64,000 bases of DNA from Galbibacter pacificus (GCF_029603165.1 NZ_JAQSVC010000007.1:62001-126000), one strand, 5' to 3'; positions 27,157-36,662 are shown, counted from the first letter of the stretch. Program-made: numbers and translations. The notes: a model not told the origin generated them from the sequence alone.

Positions 27157-28179
27157 ATGAAAAAGAAAATAACAATGAAAGAAATAGCTAGGGAATTGGA
27201 TGTTTCCATTTCCACGGTTTCCAAAGCCTTGAATAACAGTTCAGAAATCAGTCAGGATACCATAGATAAAGTTCAGGCCTTTGCAAAACTATATAACTAC
27301 AAGCCCAATAATATTGCATTAAGTCTCAAGAACAAAAAAACCAAGAACATTGCAGTTATTATTCCGGAGATTGTGCATCATTTCTTTACAATGATTATAA
27401 GTGGAATAGAGCATAAGGCAAATGAATTGGGCTATAATGTAATTGTCTGCCTTTCAAACGAATCTTTTGCCAAAGAAGTCATCAATATGGAAACCATGGC
27501 AAATGGGAGCATAGACGGGTTTTTATTGTCATTATCAAAAGAAACTTTGTTGAAAAAAGATTTTCATCATTTACGGGAAGTCATTAATCAAGGAATGCCT
27601 TTGGTGATGTTCGATAGGATTTCTGATGAAATTTATTGTGATAAAGTTATTATTGACGATGCAAGAGCCTCCTATAATACTGTAAAGCACCTGGTATATT
27701 CCGGTTGTAACCGAATTGCCTTGCTAACAACACCCGATTATGTTTCTGTAGGGAAATTGCGTACTTCGGGTTATATCAATGCTTTAATGGACGAAGGGAT
27801 AGAAATTGATGAAAAACTTATTGTTAAAATTGATAAAATAGAAGAACTTGAAGAAAAAGTGAAGGTACTTTTTGATACACAAACTTTTGATGCTGTTTTT
27901 GGAGTGAACGAATTGTATGCCGTGGTGGCCATGCGCGAGGCGCACAATAGAGGGTTTAAAATTCCGCAACAAATGAGTTTTGTAGGATTTAGCGATGGTA
28001 TCTTGTCAAAATATGCCTATCCAACTTTAACCACAGTGGTACAACATGGTTACGAAATGGGGCAGAAAGCTGCAAAAATGCTTATCGACCGCCTCGAAAA
28101 TGAAGATGATGACGGTAGCTATAAAACAGATGTTATTAAAACCTCAATTCTTCAAAGGGAATCTACCAAACCTATTTAA
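27157..28179 (+). CDS. LacI-family regulator of the maltodextrin locus
   Basis: 340 residues from ATG 27157. A TTG-initiated extension to 27127 overlaps the predicted -7 box and is rejected. The N-terminal helix-turn-helix is ITMKEIARELDVSISTVSKALNNS, followed by the hinge region and a periplasmic-binding-protein-like effector domain (IAVIIPEIVHHFFTMIISGIE, FDRISDEI, GVNELYAVVAM, SFVGFSDG, LTTVVQ). It ends with ILQRESTKPI. By position it controls the divergent susCDE-like operon and the downstream MFS/GH65 operon, responding to a maltose-type sugar. The effector is inferred. A 15-bp palindrome at 28201-28215 is a possible operator. Confidence 0.93.
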   Translation: MKKKITMKEIARELDVSISTVSKALNNSSEISQDTIDKVQAFAKLYNYKPNNIALSLKNKKTKNIAVIIPEIVHHFFTMIISGIEHKANELGYNVIVCLSNESFAKEVINMETMANGSIDGFLLSLSKETLLKKDFHHLREVINQGMPLVMFDRISDEIYCDKVIIDDARASYNTVKHLVYSGCNRIALLTTPDYVSVGKLRTSGYINALMDEGIEIDEKLIVKIDKIEELEEKVKVLFDTQTFDAVFGVNELYAVVAMREAHNRGFKIPQQMSFVGFSDGILSKYAYPTLTTVVQHGYEMGQKAAKMLIDRLENEDDDGSYKTDVIKTSILQRESTKPI

Positions 28180-28200
28180 CCAACAATTCAATAAGTACAG

Positions 28201-28215
28201 ACGAAAAATTTTCGT
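28201..28215. promoter_or_regulatory. 15-bp palindrome, candidate LacI-type operator
   Basis: ACGAAAAATTTTCGT is symmetric around its central base, and a further half-site TTTTCGT follows at 28222-28228. It lies between the regulator stop (28179) and the MFS start (28388). Size and symmetry suit a LacI-family site, but a weak terminator hairpin for the regulator gene would look the same. Confidence 0.4.
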
Positions 28216-28297
28216 AATATCTTTTCGTAAAGAATTTTACCTGGGCAATAGATGTTAAATAACTGCTTGGTAATAAAAAAATTGTATCTTCGCCAAC

Positions 28298-28344
28298 ATC
28301 AAAACTTATTTTTACTTCTCAATAAACTATATTTAAGTTTTGAT
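28298..28344. repeat. 11-bp inverted repeat enclosing the second copy of the shared 18-bp element
   Basis: ATCAAAACTTA (28298-28308) is perfectly inverted as TAAGTTTTGAT (28334-28344). The 25-nt spacer contains most of TTATTTTTACTTCTCAAT (28306-28323), identical to 26893-26910. It lies 44-90 bp before the MFS start codon. Either paired protein sites or a leader hairpin is possible. Just downstream, GATAAG (28342-28347) and CTTATC (28356-28361) form another short inverted repeat. Confidence 0.5.
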
Positions 28345-28387
28345 AAGTCATAGCGCTTATCGTATTATAAATTAATACATTACGATA

Positions 28388-29761
28388 ATGAAAAAGCGTA
28401 TTTTAGGTTTCTGGGAAATATGGAACATGAGTTTCGGCTTTCTCGGGATACAATTTGGGTTTGCACTCCAAGGCGGGTTTATGTCGCGTATATTCCAAAC
28501 ACTAGGCGCCGACAAAGATAGCTTGCCTTTGTTATGGATTGCGGCTCCACTTACAGGATTGATCGTTCAGCCCATAATAGGTTATTTTAGTGATAAAACC
28601 TGGCATTCCAAGTTAGGAAGACGCCGGCCTTATTTTCTTTTTGGGGCTATATTGAGTTCTCTGGCCTTATTTTTTGTCCCGTACTCATCTGCTTTATGGA
28701 TGGCAGCTGGCTTTTTATGGGTTTTAGATGCTTCCATAAACATTAGTATGGAACCTTTCAGGGCTTTAGTTGCCGATAAATTGCATGAATCGCAACGATC
28801 GTATGGGTTTGTAGTGCAGGCACTTATTATTGGTGTTGGAACATTGGTAGCTAGCAATTTGCCGTGGTTGGTCAATATTTTGGGAGTAAGTAACGAAGCG
28901 GCACCGGGAGTAGTGCCCATGTCGGTAAAAATAGCCTTTGGCATTGGGGCCGTAGTTTTTATAACCAGTATTTTATATACCATTTTTACTACTGATGAAT
29001 ACCCGCCCGAAGACATGGAGGCTTTTAAAGAAATGAAAGTTGCAAGCAGAGGGCGATTTGTGCAAGATATTTTTGAAAATATTGGAAAAATGCCTAAAAC
29101 AATGGTAAAACTGGGCGTGGTCCAGTTTTTTAGCTGGTTTGCCTTTTTTACTATGTGGAGCATGGCCATGCCTGCATTGACCGAACATGTATATCAAGCA
29201 CCGGCACCTGTGGAAAAAGCATTTAACTTGGAAAATATAGAACAGCAAAATGCTTTTAATGTGGCCAATAAAAAATACCAAGATGCATCAGACAAAGTAG
29301 GATCTGCAATGGGCATATATGGACTTTCGTCCATGGCTTTTGCTTTGGTTCTTGCTTTTTTCGCTTCAAAAAAACGCGTTAACAGGAAGAACACCCATAT
29401 GTTTTCACTTATAATAGGCGGTATTGGGTTTATATCCATGTATTTTGCTACCAATTTATGGCACCTTTACGGGAGCTTTTTGTTGGTGGGAATAGCATGG
29501 GGAAGTATTTTATCAATGCCTTATGCCATGCTTTCCAGCGCTATCGATGCCAAAAAAATGGGCGTTTATATGGGGCTCTTTAATATGTTTATAGTATTGC
29601 CGCAAATTCTTGCCGCTTTAGGTGGAATTAATTATATGTATAAACTATTGGGCGATGCTACCATAAACGCTATGATGATAGCCGGTTTTTGTTTAATTCT
29701 GGCCGGTTTGGCAAACCTTCTTATAACAAATAAAAAAGCAATTGCTTACACTTTAGATTAA
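28388..29761 (+). CDS. MFS sugar transporter (maltose/oligosaccharide:H+ type)
   Basis: 457 residues with about twelve hydrophobic helices. The N-terminus (ILGFWEIWNMSFGFLGIQFGFALQ) and the loop SKLGRRRPYFLFGA are typical of the sucrose/maltose MFS group found in Bacteroidota maltose operons. A longer loop at about 265-305 carries charged residues. It probably moves maltose and short maltodextrins from periplasm to cytoplasm by proton symport, feeding the GH65 phosphorylase encoded two genes on. It is the first gene of the plus-strand catabolic operon and lies 10 nt before the mutase gene. Confidence 0.9.
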   Translation: MKKRILGFWEIWNMSFGFLGIQFGFALQGGFMSRIFQTLGADKDSLPLLWIAAPLTGLIVQPIIGYFSDKTWHSKLGRRRPYFLFGAILSSLALFFVPYSSALWMAAGFLWVLDASINISMEPFRALVADKLHESQRSYGFVVQALIIGVGTLVASNLPWLVNILGVSNEAAPGVVPMSVKIAFGIGAVVFITSILYTIFTTDEYPPEDMEAFKEMKVASRGRFVQDIFENIGKMPKTMVKLGVVQFFSWFAFFTMWSMAMPALTEHVYQAPAPVEKAFNLENIEQQNAFNVANKKYQDASDKVGSAMGIYGLSSMAFALVLAFFASKKRVNRKNTHMFSLIIGGIGFISMYFATNLWHLYGSFLLVGIAWGSILSMPYAMLSSAIDAKKMGVYMGLFNMFIVLPQILAALGGINYMYKLLGDATINAMMIAGFCLILAGLANLLITNKKAIAYTLD

Positions 29762-29771
29762 TAAAAAATAA

Positions 29772-30431
29772 ATGAAAAAAGAAAAAGGATTTATATTCGA
29801 TTTGGACGGCGTAATTGTAGACACTGCTAAATTTCATTTTTTAGCATGGAAAAAAGCAGCGGCCGAATTTAACTTCGAGCTTACACCCGAGCTCAACGAA
29901 AAGTTGAAAGGCGTAAGCAGGATAGATTCATTAAATAAAATACTTAAATGGGCAAACGCATCGGTTACCAATGAAAAATTTGCCGAACTAAGTTCAGATA
30001 AAAATGAAGATTACCTGTCGTATGTACAAAAAATGACAAAAAAAGACATCCTTCCCGGTGTTTACAATGTTCTTAGTAACTTGAAAGAGGATAATTACCC
30101 AATGGCCTTGGGTTCTGCCAGTAAAAATGCCTCCACAATCCTGGAAAAAGTAGGCTTGCTGGATATGTTCGACAGTATTGTGGACGGAAATAGCGTAAGA
30201 AAAGCAAAACCAGATCCAGAGGTGTTTTTAATTGCCGCCAAAAACCTAAAAATCCCCCCGAAGAAATGTATTGTCTTTGAAGATTCCGAAGCCGGGATAA
30301 CGGCTGCAAACAATGCCGGAATGATTTCCGTAGGAATTGGCAACAAGAAGCATTTGGGACATGCAGATTATATGTTTGACAATTTTAATGAAATAACATT
30401 TGATTTTTTAAAACAACTTCAACCAAAATAA
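29772..30431 (+). CDS. pgmB: beta-phosphoglucomutase (HAD family)
   Basis: 219 residues. The HAD motifs are complete: FDLDGVIVDT with nucleophile Asp10 and acid/base Asp12, GSASKNAST (motif II region), KAKPDPEVFL with the conserved lysine, and VFEDSEAGI for magnesium. It converts beta-glucose-1-phosphate, the product of maltose phosphorolysis, to glucose-6-phosphate in the cytoplasm. One base separates its stop from the maltose phosphorylase start, so the two steps are made together. Length and motifs are normal for the family. Confidence 0.94.
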   Translation: MKKEKGFIFDLDGVIVDTAKFHFLAWKKAAAEFNFELTPELNEKLKGVSRIDSLNKILKWANASVTNEKFAELSSDKNEDYLSYVQKMTKKDILPGVYNVLSNLKEDNYPMALGSASKNASTILEKVGLLDMFDSIVDGNSVRKAKPDPEVFLIAAKNLKIPPKKCIVFEDSEAGITAANNAGMISVGIGNKKHLGHADYMFDNFNEITFDFLKQLQPK

Positions 30432-30432
30432 A

Positions 30433-32727
30433 ATGAATCAGGATTATATAGTGCCAAACGAATGGTCCTTAATTGAAGAAGGATTTCAGGCCGAAAAAGT
30501 AAAATCTTCCGAAAGTTTGTTCAGCATGGGGAACGGCGCCATGGGGCAACGCGCAAACTTTGAAGAACAATATTCGGGCGCCACTTTCCAGGGAAGTTAC
30601 ATTGCCGGGGTGTACTATCCCGATAAAACCAAAGTGGGTTGGTGGAAAAATGGCTATCCGGAATATTTTGCAAAAGTATTGAATGCTCCCAACTGGATTG
30701 GAATTAATATTGAAATTGAAGGCGTGCCGCTCGATTTATACACTTGCAAGTCGGTTAAAGATTTCCGGAGGGAATTGAACATGAAAGAAGGCTGGCACAA
30801 GCGGAGCTTCAAGGCCATTTTGCCCAACGATATAGAAATTGAAGTAACTGCAACCCGGTTTTTAAGCTTATATCTCGATGAGGTCGGCGCCATAAAGTAC
30901 AACGTTACCCCTATTAACAAAAATGCCGAGGTTACTTTTATTCCCTATGTGGATGGTGGGATTACAAATGAAGACACAAACTGGGACGATGCTTTTTGGG
31001 ACGTTTATGATGCCGATACCGAAGGAAATTTTGGATATGTAGTTTCTAAAACCAATAAAACAGAATTTCATGTATGCACGGGAATGGTAAGTAAAATTTT
31101 TCTGGACGAAAAACAACAGCAACCAACCCCCGAAATCAATAAGGAATTGTTGAAAACCAGTTTTGGTTATAAGGTAACTGCACAAAAGGGGCAAACTGCA
31201 TCTATTGAAAAAATGGGCGGTTATGTAACTTCTTTAAACCACCAAAAGGTTAATTTAATCGAAGCTTCCATGAAGGTCCTGCAAAAAGCTTCGGGTCTTG
31301 GTTTTGAGGCCCTGCTTCAAAAACAAAAAGAGGCTTGGGCTGCCATTTGGCAAATGGCCGATATCACCATTGAAGGCGATGTAAAGGCGCAGCAGGGAAT
31401 CCGGTTTAATATTTTTCACCTTAATCAGACCTATTCGGGAAAAGATGCCCGGTTAAATATTGGTCCGAAAGGCTTTACCGGAGAAAAATACGGCGGAAGT
31501 ACATATTGGGACACCGAGGCATATTGCATTCCCTTTTACATGGCCACAAAAGACGATAAAGTTGCCCGGAATTTATTGGCATATCGGTTCAACCAACTGG
31601 AAAAGGCCATGGAAAATGCCGAAAAGCTTGGTTTTAAAAACGGTGCCGCTTTGTACCCAATGGTAACCATGAACGGCGAAGAATGCCACAACGAATGGGA
31701 AATTACCTTTGAAGAAATACACCGTAACGGAGCCATGGTATATGCCATTCATAATTATACACGTTATACGGGCGATTATGGTTATATTCTTGAGATGGGG
31801 CTTGAGGTCATGATTGCGATAGCACGTTTTTGGTATCAGCGGGCTAATTTTTCATCGGCAAAAAATAAATATGTTGTTTTAGGGGTTACCGGTCCCAACG
31901 AATACGAAAACAATGTCAATAATAACTGGTATACCAATTACATAGCAAAATGGTGCCTGGAATATGCTGCTGAAAATATTGAAAAGGTTAAAACCGACTT
32001 TGAAAAAGATTACAATAGAATTATAGATAAAACACAATTAGCTGCCAAAGAAGTAGCGCAGTGGCTCGATGTTGCCACAAACATGTATTTTCCGTACAGC
32101 GAAGACCACCAAGTGTTTTTGCAACAGGACGGTTTTTTGGACAAAGAGTTGATTACCGTTGAAAACTTACCAAAAGACCAACGCCCGATAAACCAAAAAT
32201 GGTCATGGGACCGTATTTTACGTTCGCCCTATATAAAACAAGCCGATACACTGCAAGGGTTTTACTTTTTTGAAGACCGTTTCAGCAAGGAAGAATTAAA
32301 ACGCCACTTCGATTTTTACGAACCCTTTACCGTTCATGAATCGTCGCTTTCGCCATGCGTTCACAGTATTCAGGCAGCCGTTTTGGACAGGATGGAACAG
32401 GCATATACATTCTATTTGCGGACCTCCCGCCTGGATTTAGACGATTATAACAAGGAAGTGCACGAAGGGCTTCATATTACTTCCATGGCCGGAACATGGA
32501 TGAGCATTGTTGAAGGTTTTGGCGGTATGCGCGTAAGAGAAGGAAAACTTACTTTCCAACCGAGAATTCCTAAACAATGGAAAGGTTTTTCTTTTAAGGT
32601 GAATTTTAGGGGGCAGATCGTTAAAATAAATGTAACTCAAAACGGAACAGCTTTTACAACAGACGGAAAAAACGACTTGACAATTTTGTTGAACGGGAAA
32701 GAAACACTGATAAAAGCAAACCAATAA
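30433..32727 (+). CDS. GH65 maltose phosphorylase (or related alpha-glucoside phosphorylase)
   Basis: 764 residues, the normal length for GH65. An N-terminal beta-sandwich (about 1-270) is followed by an (alpha/alpha)6 barrel. Recognisable segments are SMGNGAMGQRANFEE, GGSTYWDTEAYCIPFYMAT, GVTGPNEYENNVNNNWYTN with the general acid Glu at about 489, and a small C-terminal sheet domain after IPKQWKGFSF. It has no signal peptide and so is cytoplasmic. Maltose plus phosphate gives glucose and beta-glucose-1-phosphate. The adjacent beta-phosphoglucomutase and maltodextrin genes favour maltose over trehalose, kojibiose or nigerose. It is followed by a hairpin (32747-32808). Confidence 0.92.
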   Translation: MNQDYIVPNEWSLIEEGFQAEKVKSSESLFSMGNGAMGQRANFEEQYSGATFQGSYIAGVYYPDKTKVGWWKNGYPEYFAKVLNAPNWIGINIEIEGVPLDLYTCKSVKDFRRELNMKEGWHKRSFKAILPNDIEIEVTATRFLSLYLDEVGAIKYNVTPINKNAEVTFIPYVDGGITNEDTNWDDAFWDVYDADTEGNFGYVVSKTNKTEFHVCTGMVSKIFLDEKQQQPTPEINKELLKTSFGYKVTAQKGQTASIEKMGGYVTSLNHQKVNLIEASMKVLQKASGLGFEALLQKQKEAWAAIWQMADITIEGDVKAQQGIRFNIFHLNQTYSGKDARLNIGPKGFTGEKYGGSTYWDTEAYCIPFYMATKDDKVARNLLAYRFNQLEKAMENAEKLGFKNGAALYPMVTMNGEECHNEWEITFEEIHRNGAMVYAIHNYTRYTGDYGYILEMGLEVMIAIARFWYQRANFSSAKNKYVVLGVTGPNEYENNVNNNWYTNYIAKWCLEYAAENIEKVKTDFEKDYNRIIDKTQLAAKEVAQWLDVATNMYFPYSEDHQVFLQQDGFLDKELITVENLPKDQRPINQKWSWDRILRSPYIKQADTLQGFYFFEDRFSKEELKRHFDFYEPFTVHESSLSPCVHSIQAAVLDRMEQAYTFYLRTSRLDLDDYNKEVHEGLHITSMAGTWMSIVEGFGGMRVREGKLTFQPRIPKQWKGFSFKVNFRGQIVKINVTQNGTAFTTDGKNDLTILLNGKETLIKANQ

Positions 32728-32746
32728 AGCATCTTTTTAAATAGAT

Positions 32747-32808
32747 AATAAAATCCCTTTAAATAAATTGTGGAGGTAGCAATTCGCAACTAACAAAGGG
32801 ATTTTATT
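32747..32808 (+). terminator. long 14-bp stem-loop inside the catabolic operon
   Basis: AATAAAATCCCTTT (32747-32760) pairs perfectly with 32795-32808. The 34-nt loop contains a smaller AATTG/CAATT stem (32766-32784). The 3' arm ends in a T-rich tract. It lies between the GH65 stop (32727) and the GH13 start (32835). It may be a partial terminator that lowers expression of the GH13 genes, or an mRNA-stabilising structure. Confidence 0.6.
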
Positions 32809-32834
32809 TGGACGTAAAAATAAATCAATCTGTA

Positions 32835-34679
32835 ATGAAAAATAAATATACACCCTTCTTTATAATACTATTGATGTTTGCGTATGCAAATCTACAAGCA
32901 CAAATAGAACGAGTGGAACCGCCGTTTTGGTGGAGCGGAATGCAGAAAAGCGAACTTCAATTGATGATTTATGGCGAAAACATAGCCTCTTTTCAACCAA
33001 AAACAGATGAAATTGCTATTTTGGAAGTAAAGAAAACAGAAAATCCAAATTACCTGTTTGTAACCATTGACACTAAAAATGTAGTTGCTCAAAAATTTAA
33101 TATTGATTTCGAGAAAAACGGAAAAGTTGCTTTTTCTGAGGAATACGAATTAAAAGAACGCAAACAAAATTCGGCACAACGAAAAGGTTTCGATTCATCG
33201 GATATGATTTATTTATTGATGCCCGATCGTTTTGCCAATGGAAACACTAAAAACGATAGTCAACCTAATGTAGTTGAAAAAGCAGACAGAACCAAGCAAG
33301 GTGGTCGGCATGGAGGCGATATTGAAGGAATTATTGAGCATTTAGATTATATAGAATCGCTTGGCGCCACAGCCATTTGGAGCACGCCGCTTTGTGAGGA
33401 TAACGATACGGTTTATTCATATCATACGTATGCGCAGAGTGATGTGTATAAAATAGATCCGCGTTATGGCACCAATGAAGATTATAAAAAATTGGCTTCC
33501 GAATTGCACCAACGAAACATGAAACTCATCATGGATTATGTGGTGAATCACTGGGGTACAACACATTGGATGATGGACGATTTGCCCACCTACGATTGGA
33601 TCCATCAATTCCCCGGTTATGCGCAAACAAATTACCGCATGAGCACGCAAATGGATCCGAATGCTTCAGAAATTGACGCAAAAATGTGCATGGATGGATG
33701 GTTTGTAAAATCGATGCCCGATTTGAATCAAAGCAATCCTCTTGCTCTCAATTACCTAATTCAAAATGCTATTTGGTGGATCGAATATGCCGATTTAGAC
33801 GGTTTTCGTGTAGACACTTATTCTTACAACGATAAAAAAGGCATTGCAACATGGACCAAAGCCGTAATGGACGAATACCCGAATTTTAATATTGTGGGAG
33901 AAATTTGGTTGCACGACCAGGCCCAAATAGCCTATTGGCAAAAAGACAGTAAAATTGGGGCTATTCAAAATTACAATACCTATTTGCCGAGCGTTATGGA
34001 TTTTACCTTGCACGATGCGGTATCGTCTGCTTTTTATGTTGAAAATCCTTCTTGGGATAAAGGGATGATTCAAGTGTATGAAAACTTTGTGAACGATTTT
34101 TTATATCCCGACATAAACAATATATTGGTGTTTGCCGAAAACCATGACACGGGAAGGGTTAATGAAATTTACAACGATATTCAGGATTATAAATTGATAA
34201 TGACATTATTGGCAACCGTACGTGGCATTCCCCAATTGTATTACGGGTCCGAAGTAGGGATGAAAGGCAATAAAGGTAAAGGCGATGGTGATATTAGGAG
34301 GGATTTTCTAGGTGGTTGGAAAGAAGATGCCCAAAGTGCATTTGTAGCTTCAGATAGAACCGGATTGCAAAATGAATATTTCAATTTCACTTCAAAAATA
34401 TTCAATTGGCGAAAAAAGGCAACTGCTATTCATAACGGAAAAACCACGCAATACCTTCCGCAGGACAATGTGTATGTGTATTTTAGGTATAACGACAATC
34501 AAAAAGTAATGGTCGTTATCAATAATAGTAAAGAAAATAGAACACTGGATTTAAATAGGTTTAAAGAGAACCTAAAGGAAGCAAAAACCGGAAAAGAGAT
34601 TATTGGCGGGGAAGAAATTTCTTTGGAAAAGCCTTTAAATATTGTTGGAAAAACAAGTTACATTATTGAAGTTTTATAA
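32835..34679 (+). CDS. periplasmic GH13 cyclomaltodextrinase/neopullulanase-type enzyme (SusA-like)
   Basis: 614 residues from ATG 32835. The in-frame TTG at 32808 lies in the hairpin arm and would put a polar stretch before the signal peptide. The signal peptide ends NLQA-QIE. An N-terminal Ig-like domain (about 25-120, starting RVEPPFWWSGM) is typical of cyclomaltodextrinase-type GH13. The catalytic barrel has DYVVNH, GFRVDTYSY (nucleophile at about 326), EIWL (acid/base at about 355) and AENHDTGR. A C-terminal beta-domain follows. It probably hydrolyses imported maltodextrins, perhaps also branched ones, in the periplasm. It is one base upstream of the second GH13 gene. Confidence 0.92.
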   Translation: MKNKYTPFFIILLMFAYANLQAQIERVEPPFWWSGMQKSELQLMIYGENIASFQPKTDEIAILEVKKTENPNYLFVTIDTKNVVAQKFNIDFEKNGKVAFSEEYELKERKQNSAQRKGFDSSDMIYLLMPDRFANGNTKNDSQPNVVEKADRTKQGGRHGGDIEGIIEHLDYIESLGATAIWSTPLCEDNDTVYSYHTYAQSDVYKIDPRYGTNEDYKKLASELHQRNMKLIMDYVVNHWGTTHWMMDDLPTYDWIHQFPGYAQTNYRMSTQMDPNASEIDAKMCMDGWFVKSMPDLNQSNPLALNYLIQNAIWWIEYADLDGFRVDTYSYNDKKGIATWTKAVMDEYPNFNIVGEIWLHDQAQIAYWQKDSKIGAIQNYNTYLPSVMDFTLHDAVSSAFYVENPSWDKGMIQVYENFVNDFLYPDINNILVFAENHDTGRVNEIYNDIQDYKLIMTLLATVRGIPQLYYGSEVGMKGNKGKGDGDIRRDFLGGWKEDAQSAFVASDRTGLQNEYFNFTSKIFNWRKKATAIHNGKTTQYLPQDNVYVYFRYNDNQKVMVVINNSKENRTLDLNRFKENLKEAKTGKEIIGGEEISLEKPLNIVGKTSYIIEVL

Positions 34680-34680
34680 A

Positions 34681-36555
34681 ATGATAATGCTGAAAAACAT
34701 TTTTATTCCATGTGTGTTCTTATCTTTATTCATGGCGTGTAACCCCAATAGTAAAATGGACAATTTAAAGGAAGAAAAGCAAACCAATTCAAAAAAAGTA
34801 GTATATCAGGTATTTACCAGGCTATTCGGGAATACCAAAACTACCAATAAACCTTGGGGGACCATTGAAGAAAACGGAGTTGGTAAATTTGTAGATTTTA
34901 CCGATAAGGCTTTACATGAAATTAAAGATTTAGGGGTTACGCATATTTGGTATACGGGTGTGCCGCACCATGCTTTGGTGAACGATTATACCCAATATGG
35001 AATTTCCAACGACGACCCCGAAGTGGTAAAAGGACGTGCCGGCTCACCATATGCGGTTAAGGATTATTACAACGTAAATCCCGATTTGGCTGTGGACCCG
35101 GCACATCGTTTGGATGAATTTAAACAATTAGTGGAGCGTACACATAAGGCGGGCTTAAAAGTAATTATCGATATTGTGCCCAATCATGTTGCCAGAAAAT
35201 ACAAAAGCATTTCGGCTCCAAATGGGGTAGAAGGTTTTGGGGTTCTTGATGACACTTCGGTTACTTATAAAAAAGACAATAATTTTTACTATAACCCGAA
35301 TGAAGCCTTTAAGTTACCGGAATGGAAAGACGGATACCTTCCTTTAGGGGGTGAAAAAAATGCTTTAATTGATGGTAAGTTTGACGAAAACCCTGCAAAA
35401 TGGACAGGAAACGGGGCAAGGGCCTCACAACCCGACCAAAACGATTGGTACGAAACCGTAAAGGTGAATTACGGAATTTCTTCAGGCGGACAAAAGGATT
35501 TCGACACGCTTCCCAACAATTTTGATGAAGCCGATTATAAATTGCACTATGAATTTTGGCAAGACAAAGAAGTTCTCGATTCTTGGAAAAAATTTAAAGA
35601 TATTGCCTTGTACTGGCTGGATGTTGGTGTGGATGGTTTTCGTTACGATATGGCCGAAATGGTTCCGGTGGAATTTTGGAGCTATATGAATTCGGCTATA
35701 AAAACAAAAAATCCAGATGCTTTTTTAATGGCAGAGGTGTACAATCCTGATTTGTATCGTGCATACATCCGTATAGGAAAAATGGACTATTTGTACGATA
35801 AAGTAGATATGTACGATTCCATCAAGCATATTATGAAAGGTTACGGTTGGACAGACCATATTCCGGTAGTACGAAATAAGTTTGAAGATATTGAGCTGCA
35901 TATGCTGTATTTTCTGGAAAATCATGACGAACAGCGTATTGCAAGTCCGCAATTTGTAGGAAAAGCCGAAACAGCCAAACCTGCTATGACGGTTTTGACC
36001 ACCATAGGAACTTCACCAATAATGATTTATTTTGGGCAGGAAGTGGGCGAGCCCGGAGCCGAAGATGCCGGATTTGGCAAACCTAGTCGGACTTCAATTT
36101 TCGACTATATTGGCGTGCCGCATCACCAACGATGGATGAACAACGGGAAGTTTGATGGCGGCCAATTATCCAAAGACGAAAAAGCATTGCGGGATTTTTA
36201 TAAGCGACTGCTCAATATTGCCATTCATAATGAAGCCATTATGGGGGAAAGCAGGGAAATTCATTATTACAATAAAGAACATACAAACAATTATAATCAC
36301 CGGGTATTTTCATTTGTCCGCTATACAGCCAATGAAAAATTGATTGTAGTTTCAAATTTTGACGAAGAAACATCTTATGAGTTTGCGCTTAAAATTCCGA
36401 AGGAAATTATTAGGGAATGGAAACTTAATAAGGAAAATTACATTTTGACCGACTTGTTATATGGCGATAAGAACAACTTATCGTTAAGAAACGATGAAGG
36501 CACCATAAAAATAAGGATTAATCCGTTGCAATCGTTTATTTTTGAAGTTTTATAA
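34681..36555 (+). CDS. GH13 alpha-amylase-family lipoprotein
   Basis: 624 residues from ATG 34681, one base after the preceding stop. An internal ATG at 34687 is also possible. Lipobox FMAC (Cys20) followed by NPNSK without an acidic cluster, which suggests the periplasmic face rather than the surface (inference). GH13 regions: DIVPNH, GFRYDMAEM (nucleophile at about 322), AEVYN (acid/base at about 352) and ENHDEQR. The large insert between regions I and II (about 180-290, with GNGARASQPDQNDWYET) is typical of this flavobacterial group. It probably acts on maltodextrins alongside the enzyme encoded upstream; the exact linkage preference cannot be read from sequence. Confidence 0.9.
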   Translation: MIMLKNIFIPCVFLSLFMACNPNSKMDNLKEEKQTNSKKVVYQVFTRLFGNTKTTNKPWGTIEENGVGKFVDFTDKALHEIKDLGVTHIWYTGVPHHALVNDYTQYGISNDDPEVVKGRAGSPYAVKDYYNVNPDLAVDPAHRLDEFKQLVERTHKAGLKVIIDIVPNHVARKYKSISAPNGVEGFGVLDDTSVTYKKDNNFYYNPNEAFKLPEWKDGYLPLGGEKNALIDGKFDENPAKWTGNGARASQPDQNDWYETVKVNYGISSGGQKDFDTLPNNFDEADYKLHYEFWQDKEVLDSWKKFKDIALYWLDVGVDGFRYDMAEMVPVEFWSYMNSAIKTKNPDAFLMAEVYNPDLYRAYIRIGKMDYLYDKVDMYDSIKHIMKGYGWTDHIPVVRNKFEDIELHMLYFLENHDEQRIASPQFVGKAETAKPAMTVLTTIGTSPIMIYFGQEVGEPGAEDAGFGKPSRTSIFDYIGVPHHQRWMNNGKFDGGQLSKDEKALRDFYKRLLNIAIHNEAIMGESREIHYYNKEHTNNYNHRVFSFVRYTANEKLIVVSNFDEETSYEFALKIPKEIIREWKLNKENYILTDLLYGDKNNLSLRNDEGTIKIRINPLQSFIFEVL

Positions 36556-36662
36556 AGTCGGAAAGTTATATAAACGCATATGTGCTTTTTAATTCCCGAA
36601 AATATCGAGCTGGAAAAGTCGAGACGAGTTCCTAATAGATAAAAAGTCAAAACCAAAAACAA

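Noticed and set aside
28630-29169. Antisense frame of 179 codons within the MFS transporter gene
   Set aside because: Lies wholly inside a well-supported gene; the translation matches nothing and follows from the codon bias of the sense strand.
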